From Lysobacter enzymogenes (GTDB lineage Bacteria; Pseudomonadota; Gammaproteobacteria; Xanthomonadales; Xanthomonadaceae), in the NCBI RefSeq assembly GCF_023617245.1, contig NZ_CP067396.1, positions 744,001-808,000 of the forward strand: 64,000 nt of DNA, in the 5' to 3' direction. The notes under the pieces are model-generated. The model searched no databases, was not told the origin of the DNA, and was given only the letters and a program-made list of their open reading frames with translations. Below, one piece after another: positions 40,486 to 49,387 of the stretch (position 1 is its first letter; every line of letters begins with the position of its first letter). Position numbers and translations under genes: made by a program.

Positions 40486-42348
40486 ATGCCTTCGATCCGT
40501 TCCGTTTCCGTGCGCGCGCCGCTGGCCGCGTTGTCCGTGGCCGTGCTGATGGCGCTCGCGCCCGCGTCCGCGCTGGCTGCGCAAGCCGCGCCCGCCGCCG
40601 CCGACAAGGCCGCCAGCGCGGCCGCCGACAGCGCCGCGGCGCGTTTCAAGGCGCTGTACACGCGCGAATGGAAATGGCGCCAGGCGCAGTTCGCCGGCGG
40701 CGACGACGAGGACGGTCCGCAGGGCCAGCCGGCCGCGCGCCTGCCGAAGGTCGATCCAGCCACCCAGGCCGAGCGCGAGCGCTATTGGGCGCAGGTGCTC
40801 AAGGAACTCGACGCCATCGACGCCAAGCAGCTCGAAGGCGAAGACCCGGTCAACCTGGAAGTGTTCCGCCAGCAGATCCAGAGCCTGCTCGCCAACCAGC
40901 GCGTGCGCCAGTACGAGATGCCGTTCAACAGCGACAGCGCGTTCTGGACCAACCTGGGCTTCACCGCGCGCCGCACCTTCCGCGACGTCGACGGCTACGA
41001 GCGTTACCTCGGCCAGCTGCGCGACATCCCGCGCTATTTCGACGAGCAGATCGTCAACATGCGCGCGGGCCTCAAGCGCGGTTTCAGCGTGCCGCGGGTG
41101 ACGCTGACCGGGCGCGACGTGTCGATCAAGGAAGTCGTCGACGCCAAGCTCGAGGACAACCTGCTCTACACCCCGTTCAAGAAGATGCCGGCCACCATCC
41201 CCGCCGCCGAGCAGGCGCGCCTGCGCGCGGAAGCGGCCAAGGCGATCGACGCCTCGGTGTTGCCGGCGTACCGCAAGCTGCTGCGGTTCATGCAGGACGA
41301 GTACACGCCGCAGGCGCGCACCACCCTCGCCGCGGAGAAGATGCCCGGCGGCGAGGACTACTACCGCGCCAAGATCCGCGAATTCACCACGCTCGACCTG
41401 ACTCCGCAGCAGATCCATCGGATCGGCGTGGAGGAAGTGGCCAAGATCCGCGCGCAGATGGAGCAGACCATCGTCAAGACGGGATTCAAGGGTACGTTCC
41501 CGGAGTTCCTGCACTACCTGCGCACCGATCCGAAGTTCTATCCCAAGAGCGGCGACGAACTGCTGATGCGCGCTTCGTGGCTGGCCAAGCGCGTGGACGC
41601 CGAGATCGGCAACTACATCGGCCTGCTGCCGCGCCAGCGCTTCGCGATCAAGCCGGTGCCGCCGGATCTGGCGCCGTTCTACACCGCCGGCCGCGGCGGC
41701 CGCGACGTCTATCTGGTCAACACCTACGACCTGCCGTCGCGCCCCCTGTTCAACCTACCGGCGCTGACCCTACACGAATCCGCGCCGGGCCATTCGCTGC
41801 AGATGTCGCTGGCGGCCGAACACGAGGGCCTGCCGGATTTCCGCCGCTACACCTACATCTCCGCCTACGGCGAAGGCTGGGCGCTGTACACCGAGAAGCT
41901 CGGCATCGAGATGGGAATGTACGACACGCCCTACGATTACTTCGGTTACCTGACCTACCAGATGTGGCGCGCGAGCCGCCTGGTCGTGGACACCGGCGTG
42001 CACCACCTGGGCTGGACCCGCGAGCAGTCGCTGGCGTTCCTGCGCGACAACACCGCGCTGAGCGAGCATGAGATCGAGACCGAGGTCGACCGCTACATCG
42101 GCTGGCCGGGGCAGGCGCTGTCGTACTACCTCGGCCAGATGAGCATCGAGCGCTCGCGCGCCAAGGCCGAGCAAGCGCTGGGCGAGGACTTCGACATCCG
42201 CGCCTTCCACGACGCGGTGCTGGCGCTGGGCTCGGTGCCGCTGCCGGTGCTGGAGCGGCGGGTGGACCGGTTCATCGAGGAGAGCCGGGCCAAGGCGGCG
42301 GAGAAGAAGCGCGATGCGGCGGCGAAGAAGAGCGCTGCGGCGGGGTGA
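40486..42348 (+). CDS. DUF885-family exported metallopeptidase-like protein
   Basis: This 620-residue protein has a signal peptide (about residues 1-32, ALAPASALAA). A helical domain follows, and then the DUF885 core with a zinc-binding motif LTLHESAPGHSLQMSLAAEH and AYGEGWALYTEKLGIEMGMY. The HExxxxH-like layout plus a downstream Glu is typical of this gluzincin-like family. Family members are periplasmic and their substrates are mostly unknown; peptides are likely. The C-terminus is Lys/Ala-rich. It may be co-regulated with the preceding hydrolase, but the hairpin between them argues for separate transcripts. Confidence 0.9.
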   Translation: MPSIRSVSVRAPLAALSVAVLMALAPASALAAQAAPAAADKAASAAADSAAARFKALYTREWKWRQAQFAGGDDEDGPQGQPAARLPKVDPATQAERERYWAQVLKELDAIDAKQLEGEDPVNLEVFRQQIQSLLANQRVRQYEMPFNSDSAFWTNLGFTARRTFRDVDGYERYLGQLRDIPRYFDEQIVNMRAGLKRGFSVPRVTLTGRDVSIKEVVDAKLEDNLLYTPFKKMPATIPAAEQARLRAEAAKAIDASVLPAYRKLLRFMQDEYTPQARTTLAAEKMPGGEDYYRAKIREFTTLDLTPQQIHRIGVEEVAKIRAQMEQTIVKTGFKGTFPEFLHYLRTDPKFYPKSGDELLMRASWLAKRVDAEIGNYIGLLPRQRFAIKPVPPDLAPFYTAGRGGRDVYLVNTYDLPSRPLFNLPALTLHESAPGHSLQMSLAAEHEGLPDFRRYTYISAYGEGWALYTEKLGIEMGMYDTPYDYFGYLTYQMWRASRLVVDTGVHHLGWTREQSLAFLRDNTALSEHEIETEVDRYIGWPGQALSYYLGQMSIERSRAKAEQALGEDFDIRAFHDAVLALGSVPLPVLERRVDRFIEESRAKAAEKKRDAAAKKSAAAG

Positions 42349-42447
42349 TCGGGTGGCTCGATCGAGCGGAGCGGTGTGATGCGGCAGCGCGATCGAGCGG
42401 CGTGATGCGGCAGCGTGATGCGGCGTGATGCAACGCTATTTCGTCCC
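42349..42447. repeat. Short degenerate direct repeats after the DUF885 gene
   Basis: GTGATGCGGC(A/G) recurs about four times and CGATCGAGCG twice within 80 bases. No gene is seen. Together with the two large copies that follow, it makes up the 485-base gap to the next gene. Confidence 0.6.
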
Positions 42448-42581
42448 GCCGCGACCTCACCTATCGTCATTCCCGCGAACGCGGGAATCCAGGGCTTCAT
42501 CGCGACAGTGTTTTGAAGTCCCTGCGGCGTGCGGGTCGAAGCAAAGTCGAAATGGGTTCCGGCTTTCGCCGGAATGACGGT
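42448..42581. repeat. REPIN-like element, copy 1 (CGTCATTCCCGCGAACGCGGG family)
   Basis: This 134-base element has a hairpin at each end (TTCCCGCGAACGCGGGAA and TTCCGGCTTTCGCCGGAA) and outer ends CGTCATTCC and GGAATGACG in inverted orientation. It is 133/134 identical to the copy at 42652-42785. Confidence 0.92.
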
Positions 42582-42651
42582 GTGAGGACTGCGCGGCGGG
42601 TCGATGAGCAGTGCGATATGCGGTGGCGCGGATGCAGCGCTCGACCCTCTT

Positions 42652-42785
42652 GCCGCGACCTCACCTATCGTCATTCCCGCGAACGCGGGAATCCAGGGCT
42701 TCATCGCGACAGTGTTTTGAAGTCCCTGCGGCGTGCGGGTCGAAGCAAAGTCAAAATGGGTTCCGGCTTTCGCCGGAATGACGGT
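42652..42785. repeat. REPIN-like element, copy 2
   Basis: Direct repeat of the element at 42448-42581, offset by exactly 204 bases and differing by a single G to A change near position 42753. The 70 bases between the copies are unrelated. Confidence 0.92.
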
Positions 42786-42833
42786 CGTGGGGGCTAGACG
42801 GTATGCGTTGCGACGCGACGCCGTCGGTCGCGC

Positions 42834-43604
42834 TCAGTCCGCAACCGGCTGCGGCAAGCCCCACGCCTTCCACACCGCCCGATACTGCGCCTGCGGCAAC
42901 AGCACGAACAGCGGCCGCGCCTGCGGCCGCAGCCACGCCAGCAGTTCGTCCATCGCCGCGTCGCTCATCGCCGTGCAGCCGGCGGTCGGTTCGCCCGGCG
43001 CGCGCTGCAGGTGGGCGAAGATGCAGCTGCCGGCGCCGGGGACGTGCGTCGGGTTGTGGGCGATGACGAAGCCCAGGCGGTAGCGCGGATCGCCGTCGGC
43101 GTGCAGGTCGCGGCGCATCGGTTCGGTCGAGCCCTTCACCGCTTCGTCGCCGACCTGGCGCGCATCGACGATGCGGTCGTACAGCGGCGAAGCGGGCACG
43201 TCGATGCAGTAGTGGCTGGCGCGCATCGGCGCGTACGGCAGCGCGGTCTGCGCGGTTTCGGCGTAACCGAACGCGGTGCCGACCGCGAACATGCCGGCCG
43301 GCGCGCGGCCGTCGCCTTCGCGTTTGAGCGGCCCGCCGTCGTCGGGCGCGGCGCGCAGGCCGCGGCCCCAGGCGGCGCCGTTGCGGCCGATGCTGACGGC
43401 GACCGGTTCGCCGACCGCGAGCCACTGGCCGCCTTCGAACAGATAGCGCTGCAGGCGGCCTTGCGTGGCGTTCCAGTCGGCGGTGGTGACCAGCACCAGC
43501 TGCGGCTGCGCGGCGCCGTCGCCGGCGCGGTCGGCGCGGGTGCTGGCGCAGCCGGCGAGGGTCATGGCGGCGGCGAAGAGCAGGGCGGGGACGTAGCGGG
43601 GCAT
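42834..43604 (-). CDS. L,D-transpeptidase (YkuD) family lipoprotein
   Basis: This 256-residue protein has a lipobox in its signal sequence (MTLAGCASTRAD), so it is probably lipid-anchored in the periplasm. The catalytic domain carries the His and Cys region CIFAHLQRAPGEPTAGCTAM, matching the YkuD layout (His, then GC). The domain is atypical: SxGC is replaced by TAGC and the protein resembles the ErfK-like branch with a wide central insert. It may cross-link or edit murein peptides. It lies downstream of the RpiR gene in a locus for peptidoglycan peptides. Confidence 0.82.
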   Translation of the reverse strand: MPRYVPALLFAAAMTLAGCASTRADRAGDGAAQPQLVLVTTADWNATQGRLQRYLFEGGQWLAVGEPVAVSIGRNGAAWGRGLRAAPDDGGPLKREGDGRAPAGMFAVGTAFGYAETAQTALPYAPMRASHYCIDVPASPLYDRIVDARQVGDEAVKGSTEPMRRDLHADGDPRYRLGFVIAHNPTHVPGAGSCIFAHLQRAPGEPTAGCTAMSDAAMDELLAWLRPQARPLFVLLPQAQYRAVWKAWGLPQPVAD

Positions 43605-43660
43605 GGCGGATTGGTTCCTGGAAAATGGTTCGCCGGGTGCGACGGGCTTGCGTCGTTTTT

Positions 43661-43757
43661 TGTAGGAGCGGCGCGAGCCGCGACCGCGACATCGCACCTG
43701 CGGCGCAAGGTTCGTCGCGAGCGAAGTGTCGCGGTCGCGGCTCGCGCCGCTCCTACA
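43661..43757. repeat. REP doublet, TGTAGGAGCGGCGCGAGCC family (perfect)
   Basis: Two 31-base arms (43661-43691 and 43727-43757) are perfect reverse complements with a 35-base loop. It fills the gap between the transpeptidase and the RpiR gene. Confidence 0.93.
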
Positions 43758-43855
43758 GGGAGATCGCGCGGCAGCGCGGTCGATGGGATGCGGAAACCGC
43801 GCGGCATCGCGGTCGCTGCGGTGTTCGGATCGCGCGGCATCGCCAACGATCCGCC

Positions 43856-44704
43856 TCAGATGTCGAGCATGTCCTGCACCCGCTCGGCCTGGCGGTCGAG
43901 CTGGCGCAGCCGGTCCTGGCCGCGTTCGCACAGCAGCACGAAGATCAGGTCGAGCAAGTGCTGCAGCGCGCTGTGGTACAGCAGCGGTTCGACGTGCGCG
44001 CGCTCGTCGTGCGCCGACACCAGCAGCGCGTGGTCGGCGTGCGCGCGCAAGGGGTTGGGCGTGTGCCGAGTGGCCGAGACCACCCGGCCGCCGCTCTCGG
44101 CGAAGCTGCGCGCCAGATGGCACAGCGAGGTCAGCTTGCCCTGTTCGGACAGCACCAGCAGCACGTCGCCGGCGCCGGCGCTGGCGGTGCTGGCGGCCAT
44201 CAGCACCGGATCGAAATGGTGGATGCCGAGGATGCCGATCATCGCCAGCTTCATCGACAGCGCGCGCGCCGGCACGCCGTCCTCGCCCAGGCCGATCACG
44301 TAGACACGGCGCGCGTGCTGGATCAGTTCGGCGATGGCTTCGATGCGCTCGGGCGGATTGATCAGCCGGGTCTCTTCCTCGGCGCGGGCCTTGCCGTGCC
44401 ACAGCCGTTCGGCCAGGGCCTGGTTGGGATCGGTCGGCGCGGCCTGGGCGCCGGCGCCGTCGTCGTGGCGGTCGCCGCGCGCGATCGCCTCGCCGATGGA
44501 GAACTTCAGGTCCGGATAGCCCTTGAAGCCGAGCTTCTGGCTGAACTTGACCACGCTCGACTGGCTGATCCCGAGCGCGTTGGCCAACTGCTGCGAAGAG
44601 TAGTCGCGCAGCAGGTGCGCGTTCTCCAGCAGGTAGTCGGCGATGCGGCGTTCGATCGCCGACATCTGGTCGCGTTCTGAGCGGATCTTGAGCAGGGGCG
44701 ACAT
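43856..44704 (-). CDS. RpiR/MurR-family regulator of the murein-peptide locus
   Basis: This 282-residue protein has an N-terminal helix-turn-helix (residues 1-77, with LANALGISQSSVVKFSQKLG) and a SIS domain at about 120-260 (VYVIGLGEDGVPARALSMKL). The SIS domain binds phosphosugars in relatives such as MurR, which senses N-acetylmuramate 6-phosphate. It follows the dipeptide epimerase gene by 67 bases. Its neighbours suggest it responds to murein breakdown products (inference). It is not closely related to the RpiR protein at 25213. Confidence 0.88.
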   Translation of the reverse strand: MSPLLKIRSERDQMSAIERRIADYLLENAHLLRDYSSQQLANALGISQSSVVKFSQKLGFKGYPDLKFSIGEAIARGDRHDDGAGAQAAPTDPNQALAERLWHGKARAEEETRLINPPERIEAIAELIQHARRVYVIGLGEDGVPARALSMKLAMIGILGIHHFDPVLMAASTASAGAGDVLLVLSEQGKLTSLCHLARSFAESGGRVVSATRHTPNPLRAHADHALLVSAHDERAHVEPLLYHSALQHLLDLIFVLLCERGQDRLRQLDRQAERVQDMLDI

Positions 44705-44771
44705 CGGCAGGGGTCCGGTCCCGGGCGCGGCGGTGGACTACAGCGTAGCCGGCTTCGCGCCGGTGCGCAGG

Positions 44772-45872
44772 TCAGGCGGCGGCCAGCGTCTCCAGGCCAC
44801 GGATCTCGCGGATGCCCAGGCCCGGCGCATCGGTGACGGTGATCTCGGACTCGTTGAAGATCACCCCGCCGTCGACCGGGTTGAACGCGCACAGCGAGGG
44901 GCCGTCGAGGTCGACCTTGGTGATGACGTTGGACTTGGCCACCGCCAGGTGCACCGCCGCGGCGACCGAGATCGAGGTCTCGATCATGCAGCCGATCATG
45001 CATTCCACCCCGTACATCGCGGCGATGTCGGCGATCTGGATCGCCTTGGACAGGCCGCCGGTCTTCATCAGCTTGATGTTGATGATGTCGGCCGCGCGCA
45101 TGCGGATCAGGTCGATCACCTCGACCGGGCCGAACACGCTTTCGTCGGCCATGATCGGGGTGTGGACGCGGTCGGTGACGTACTTGAGCCCTTCCAGGTC
45201 CTGCGCCTTGACCGGTTGTTCGACCAGTTCCAGCCGCACGCCGGCGTCTTCCAGCGTCTGCAGGGCGTACACCGCCTGCTTCGCGGTCCAGCCCTGGTTG
45301 GCGTCCAGGCGCAGCAGGGCGCGGCCCTCGACCGCGGCGTAGATCGCCTTGACCCGCTCGATGTCGACGCCGATGTCCTTGCCGACCTTGATCTTGAGCG
45401 ACTCGAAGCCGCGGTCCACCGCGGCGATCGAATCGGCGACCATCTTCTCGATGTAGTCCACCGAGATGGTCAGGTCGGTGGTGATGACCGGATCGCCGCC
45501 GCCGAGCATCTTGTACAGCGGCGCGCCGTAGAGCTGGCCGAACAGGTCGTAGACTGCGATCTCCACCGCCGCCTTGGCGCTGGAATTCTTCTCGATCGCG
45601 CCCTGGATCAGGCCGGTGATGCGGTTGAGGTTGGCGATCTCCTGGCCGATCAGGCGCGGCGAGATGAACTTGCGGATCGCTTCCACGATGGAGCCGTGGG
45701 TGTCGCCGGTGATCGGCGCGGTCGCCGGCGCCTCGCCGTAGCCGACGTGGCCGGTGTCGGTGTGGATGGTGACGACGATGTCCTCGACCGTGTCGACCGT
45801 GCGCAGCGCGGTCTTGAACGGCGTCTTGAGCGGAACCCGCAGCATGCCGAATCGGATGTCGGTGATCTTCAT
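44772..45872 (-). CDS. Dipeptide epimerase (enolase superfamily, L-Ala-D/L-Glu type)
   Basis: This 366-residue protein of the muconate-lactonising subgroup has all catalytic residues visible: KxK in SLKIKVG, metal ligands Asp in LRLDANQGW, Glu in LVEQPV and Asp in MADESV, and the second base Lys in NIKLMKTGG. The DLDGP motif near the C-terminus is a feature of dipeptide epimerases. The likely reaction converts L-Ala-D-Glu from murein to L-Ala-L-Glu, allowing normal peptidases to finish degradation. Cytoplasmic. Confidence 0.9.
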   Translation of the reverse strand: MKITDIRFGMLRVPLKTPFKTALRTVDTVEDIVVTIHTDTGHVGYGEAPATAPITGDTHGSIVEAIRKFISPRLIGQEIANLNRITGLIQGAIEKNSSAKAAVEIAVYDLFGQLYGAPLYKMLGGGDPVITTDLTISVDYIEKMVADSIAAVDRGFESLKIKVGKDIGVDIERVKAIYAAVEGRALLRLDANQGWTAKQAVYALQTLEDAGVRLELVEQPVKAQDLEGLKYVTDRVHTPIMADESVFGPVEVIDLIRMRAADIINIKLMKTGGLSKAIQIADIAAMYGVECMIGCMIETSISVAAAVHLAVAKSNVITKVDLDGPSLCAFNPVDGGVIFNESEITVTDAPGLGIREIRGLETLAAA

Positions 45873-45986
45873 GTGTCGATGGTGTCGTGGGGTGCGTCGT
45901 GTTCGGGTGAGGCGCCGGGCGCCGTAGAAGAAGGTAAGCCGGTCCGGTCGCAGAGGCGAGCGGCGCTTCGCGACGAGCCGTTTTTA

Positions 45987-46110
45987 TGTGGGAGGGCCTT
46001 CAGGCCCGACGCTTCTGTTCCCGGTCGCGGTGGCTTGGAAGAAAAGCGTCGGGCCTGAAGGCCCTCCCACAAGAGCAGGCTGCATCGGGGCCGAAGGCCT
46101 TCCCACAGGG
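45987..46110. repeat. REP doublet, GTGGGAGGGCCTTCAGGCCC family
   Basis: The arms 45987-46014 and 46044-46071 are perfect 28-base reverse complements. A third, diverged half copy (GGGGCCGAAGGCCTTCCCAC) follows at about 46086-46106. It lies between the NlpC/P60 gene and the epimerase gene. Confidence 0.92.
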
Positions 46111-46117
46111 GCGGCGC

Positions 46118-47569
46118 TCATGGACGAATACGTTGAATGCTGGTGATCCGGTCCACCGTCGGCTGCTCCTTGTTGAACAGCAGCGGCACCAGCGGCGTCA
46201 CCGAGACGCCGTTGAGATGGACCCGGGCGAGGTCGCCGGTGCGGTCGCGGAAGGTGATGCCGGTGGTGTCGTGGATCACGTACGGCCAGCCGTCCTCGTG
46301 CCCGACCACCATCATCACGTGGCCGGGGATGTAGATCAGGTCGCCGACCTCCAGGGTCTTGACGATCTTCAACCGTTCTTCGTGGCCGAGCGTTTCGTCC
46401 AGGTCGATGCGGTTGTAGGCCGGGCTCACCGCCTGGTCGCGGGTGTTGCGCGGCAGCTGCACGCCGAAGCTGCGGTAGATCTCCGAGACGAAGCCGCTGC
46501 AGTCGCGGGTGTTGTAGGAATGGCCCCAGCCGTAGCGTTCGCCGAAGAACTTGAAGCCCTGGCGGACCAGGTTGGCCTGGGTCAGCGGCAGGTAGTCCGC
46601 CGCGGTGTCGGCGGTGCGCGGCAGCAGCGCCGGCGAGAATTTCAGCGTGCCGTCGGCGTCGCGGTACGGCAGTTCGATCACGTGCGAGGCGTAGTGGTGC
46701 TGGCCGTTGACCGGCCGGTCCGCCGGCCAGTCGGCCAGCAACGGCACGCGCACGCCCATCTCCAGTTGCACGTCGGAGACGCCGGGCTGCTCGGGCGTGT
46801 GCACGGTGCGCGCGGTCGCGCCGGTGACGACCAGGTACGGCGTCTTGCGGGTGTAGGCGAACACCGCCGGCTTGTCGCCGAGGGCGACGCGGTCCTTCTC
46901 GACCCAGGCGGCGTACAGCGGGCTGACCACGAACCAGTACTTGCGGTCGCGGCTTTCGTGCGCGACCGCCACCGGCGTGCCCGGGAACAGCGCGCTTTCC
47001 TGGAAGCGGTCGATGTCGGTATCGCCGCGCGAATTGAACACGCGCATGCGGGTGGGGAAGGTGCGCAAATCGGCGCGGCGCACCACCAAGCCGTAGCGGA
47101 CGGCTTGCTGCGCGGGAATCGCGTCGAGCGCGAGTTCGGCGTCGAAGCCTTGCAACGTGGCGGCCGGGACGTCTTCGCCGCGTTCGTCGAACAGCGGTTC
47201 GTCGCGCGCCTGCGAGATCGCTGCGATCCATTCGCGCACGCGCTCGCGCGGCAGCGTCGCCGGCAGGCGCTCGATGTCGTGCACGGACGCGTCGAGCTCG
47301 GCCAGGCGCGCGTTCTGGCGGGCGATGGCGCGGCCGTCGAGGATCACCGCGTCGGGCTTGCGCTGCTGGCGGATCCAGTAATCGGCGTTCAATTGCCCCT
47401 CCTCGATGCCGATCACGCCGGTCGCGGGAATGCCGCGGTCGCGCGCGGCGCCGGGCGCGGTGCTAGGGCTCTGCGCGAACAGCGTGCCCGACAGCAGCGC
47501 CGATGCTGCGATGCAGCGCGCGAGTGCGCGAAAGCGGGTGGGGCGTCGGCGGCTCGGGGCGATACCCAT
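46118..47569 (-). CDS. Exported SH3/NlpC-P60 cysteine peptidase
   Basis: This 483-residue protein has an N-terminal signal region, SH3-like domains in the middle (about 130-310), and a C-terminal NlpC/P60 domain. The catalytic Cys is in NTRDCSGFVSEIYRS (about residue 358) and the His in YIPGHVMMVVG. The layout resembles YkfC-type endopeptidases that cleave D-Glu-diaminopimelate bonds of murein peptides. The start at MGIAPSRRR was chosen because the upstream in-frame part is Pro/Arg-rich and lacks a signal. It is the first gene of the minus-strand arm of the locus. Confidence 0.87.
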   Translation of the reverse strand: MGIAPSRRRPTRFRALARCIAASALLSGTLFAQSPSTAPGAARDRGIPATGVIGIEEGQLNADYWIRQQRKPDAVILDGRAIARQNARLAELDASVHDIERLPATLPRERVREWIAAISQARDEPLFDERGEDVPAATLQGFDAELALDAIPAQQAVRYGLVVRRADLRTFPTRMRVFNSRGDTDIDRFQESALFPGTPVAVAHESRDRKYWFVVSPLYAAWVEKDRVALGDKPAVFAYTRKTPYLVVTGATARTVHTPEQPGVSDVQLEMGVRVPLLADWPADRPVNGQHHYASHVIELPYRDADGTLKFSPALLPRTADTAADYLPLTQANLVRQGFKFFGERYGWGHSYNTRDCSGFVSEIYRSFGVQLPRNTRDQAVSPAYNRIDLDETLGHEERLKIVKTLEVGDLIYIPGHVMMVVGHEDGWPYVIHDTTGITFRDRTGDLARVHLNGVSVTPLVPLLFNKEQPTVDRITSIQRIRP

Positions 47570-47752
47570 CGCGTCAGGCTCCGGCGGGCGCGCGCGGTCG
47601 GCGGGCGCCGTCACAGGGCGATGCCGGACGTCCGGCATCGATGCCGGGCGCGCCGCGGCGCGTCCGGGGTCGAGCCGGAGAATACATGCTTCCTAGCGAA
47701 AATAGATACGGAATAATTTATTGACCGCCTTTCTTCCACATGTTACACAGCC
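47570..47752. promoter_or_regulatory. Divergent promoter of the murein-peptide locus
   Basis: This 183-base gap separates the NlpC/P60 gene and the transglutaminase-like gene. It includes an AT-rich block at 47695-47722 (AAAATAGATACGGAATAATT) and TTGACC at 47720, a candidate -35 for the plus strand. Confidence 0.5.
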
Positions 47753-49342
47753 ATGAACCGATGGCCCCGCGTGGGTGACACAGGTATGGATCCCGTGACT
47801 GACCTGCTGTTTATCGCTCCCCGCGCGAGGGCCATCGTCTCTCCCGGCGGACGCTGGCGCCCGTGCGCGTTGGCGTTCGGCCTGATCTTCGCGCTGCCGG
47901 CGCTTGTGCTGGGCCTGCGCGTGTCGGTCGGCCCCGCACAGGCGCAGGCGCGCGCGGCCGACGAGGCCGCCGCGCGCGAACTCGACGCCATCGTGGCGCT
48001 GATCGACGCCGGCCGTTTCGACGATGCGCGCGCGCGAATCGATGCCGCATCGCAACAGCCCGGCGTCGACGAACGCGAACGCGCCGCGCTGGCCTTCCAG
48101 CGCGAGCGCATGCGCCGCATCCGCCTGGACTTCGGCCTGGACCGGGCCCAGGCCGAACAGAAGGTGCGCGCGCAGATTCCCGATCTCAAGCGCGAAGAGT
48201 TCGACGCCTGGGACCGCCAGGGCCTGCTCGAATCGATGACCATCGACGGCGACAAGCGCTACTTCAACCGCGCGCCGTCGAACCTGTTCCGGCTCAGCGC
48301 GCAGGCGCTGGCGCGGCGGCGGCCCGATGCCAAGCCGTTGAGCGCGGGGCCGATGGAAACGCTCAACGATCATCAGCGCGAAGTGCGCGACGACGCGCTC
48401 GAACGCGGTTACGGCGCGCCGCGGCGCGTGCGCATCGTCCAGTCGCTGACGGTGAAGGCCGACGCGGTGCCGGCCGGCAAGACGTTGCGCGCATGGCTGC
48501 CGTATCCGCGCGAACTGCCGCATCAGCAGGAAGACATCCGTTTCCTCGCCAGCGCGCCGGCCGCGCACAAGATCGCGCCGGCATCGAGCCTGCAGCGCAC
48601 GGTCCACTTCGAGCAGCCCGCGCAAGCCGGCAAACCGACGAAATTCGAGGTCAGCTACGAGCTGACCGTGTTCGGCCAGTACCGGCGCATCGATCCGGAC
48701 AAAGTCGCGCCCGCGCCGGACAACGGGGAAACCCGCGATTACCTGGGCGAGCGCCCGCCGCACATCGTGTTCACCCCGGCGCTGCGCGAATTCTCGCGCA
48801 AGGTCGTCGGCGCGGAGAAGAATCCGTACCGGATCGCGCAGAAGCTCTATGCCGCGGTCGACGCGATCCCGTGGGCCGGCGCGCGCGAGTATTCGACGAT
48901 CTCCAACATTTCCGACTACGCGCTGCGAGCCGGCCACGCCGACTGCGGCCAGCAGACCCTGCTGCTGATGGCGCTGCTGCGCCTCAACGGCATTCCGGCG
49001 CGCTGGCAGTCCGGCTGGGTCTACGGCGACGACGGCTATACCAACATGCACGACTGGGCCTGGCTGTACCTGGCCCCGTACGGCTGGCTGCCGGTGGACG
49101 TCACCACCGGCCGCTTCGAATCGCCCGATCCGCAACTGGCCGGCTTTTACCTCGGCGGCCTGGACGCGTACCGGGTGGCGTACAACGACGATTACGGCCG
49201 CGGCTTCGTCCCGGCCAAGCGGTTCGATCGTTCCGAGACCGTGGACTCGCAACGCGGCGAGGTCGAGTGGGAAGGGGGAAATCTCTACTTCGACCAGTGG
49301 GACTACGACTACAAAGCGCAGGTGCTGACGACGAAGCAGTGA
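47753..49342 (+). CDS. Exported transglutaminase-like cysteine protease homologue
   Basis: This 529-residue protein has a hydrophobic segment near residues 40-55 acting as signal or anchor. A helical region follows, and then a transglutaminase-core domain with C398 in HADCGQQTLLLMALLRL, His in NMHDWAWLYL and Asp in VDVTTG, so the triad is complete. Bacterial members often hydrolyse amide bonds in peptides. In this locus murein-derived peptides are likely. A second ATG at 47786 (MDPVTDLL) is an equally good start. The C-terminus ends with EVEWEGGNLYFDQWDYDY, typical of the family. Confidence 0.82.
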   Translation: MNRWPRVGDTGMDPVTDLLFIAPRARAIVSPGGRWRPCALAFGLIFALPALVLGLRVSVGPAQAQARAADEAAARELDAIVALIDAGRFDDARARIDAASQQPGVDERERAALAFQRERMRRIRLDFGLDRAQAEQKVRAQIPDLKREEFDAWDRQGLLESMTIDGDKRYFNRAPSNLFRLSAQALARRRPDAKPLSAGPMETLNDHQREVRDDALERGYGAPRRVRIVQSLTVKADAVPAGKTLRAWLPYPRELPHQQEDIRFLASAPAAHKIAPASSLQRTVHFEQPAQAGKPTKFEVSYELTVFGQYRRIDPDKVAPAPDNGETRDYLGERPPHIVFTPALREFSRKVVGAEKNPYRIAQKLYAAVDAIPWAGAREYSTISNISDYALRAGHADCGQQTLLLMALLRLNGIPARWQSGWVYGDDGYTNMHDWAWLYLAPYGWLPVDVTTGRFESPDPQLAGFYLGGLDAYRVAYNDDYGRGFVPAKRFDRSETVDSQRGEVEWEGGNLYFDQWDYDYKAQVLTTKQ

Positions 49343-49387
49343 CGCGGCGCGGCACCGCCCACATCAGTTAGGGGAGGAAGTGCGGCA

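Noticed and set aside
42448..42785. Insertion sequence with transposase
   Set aside because: The duplicated element is only 134 bases and encodes nothing; it fits a non-autonomous REPIN-like element instead.
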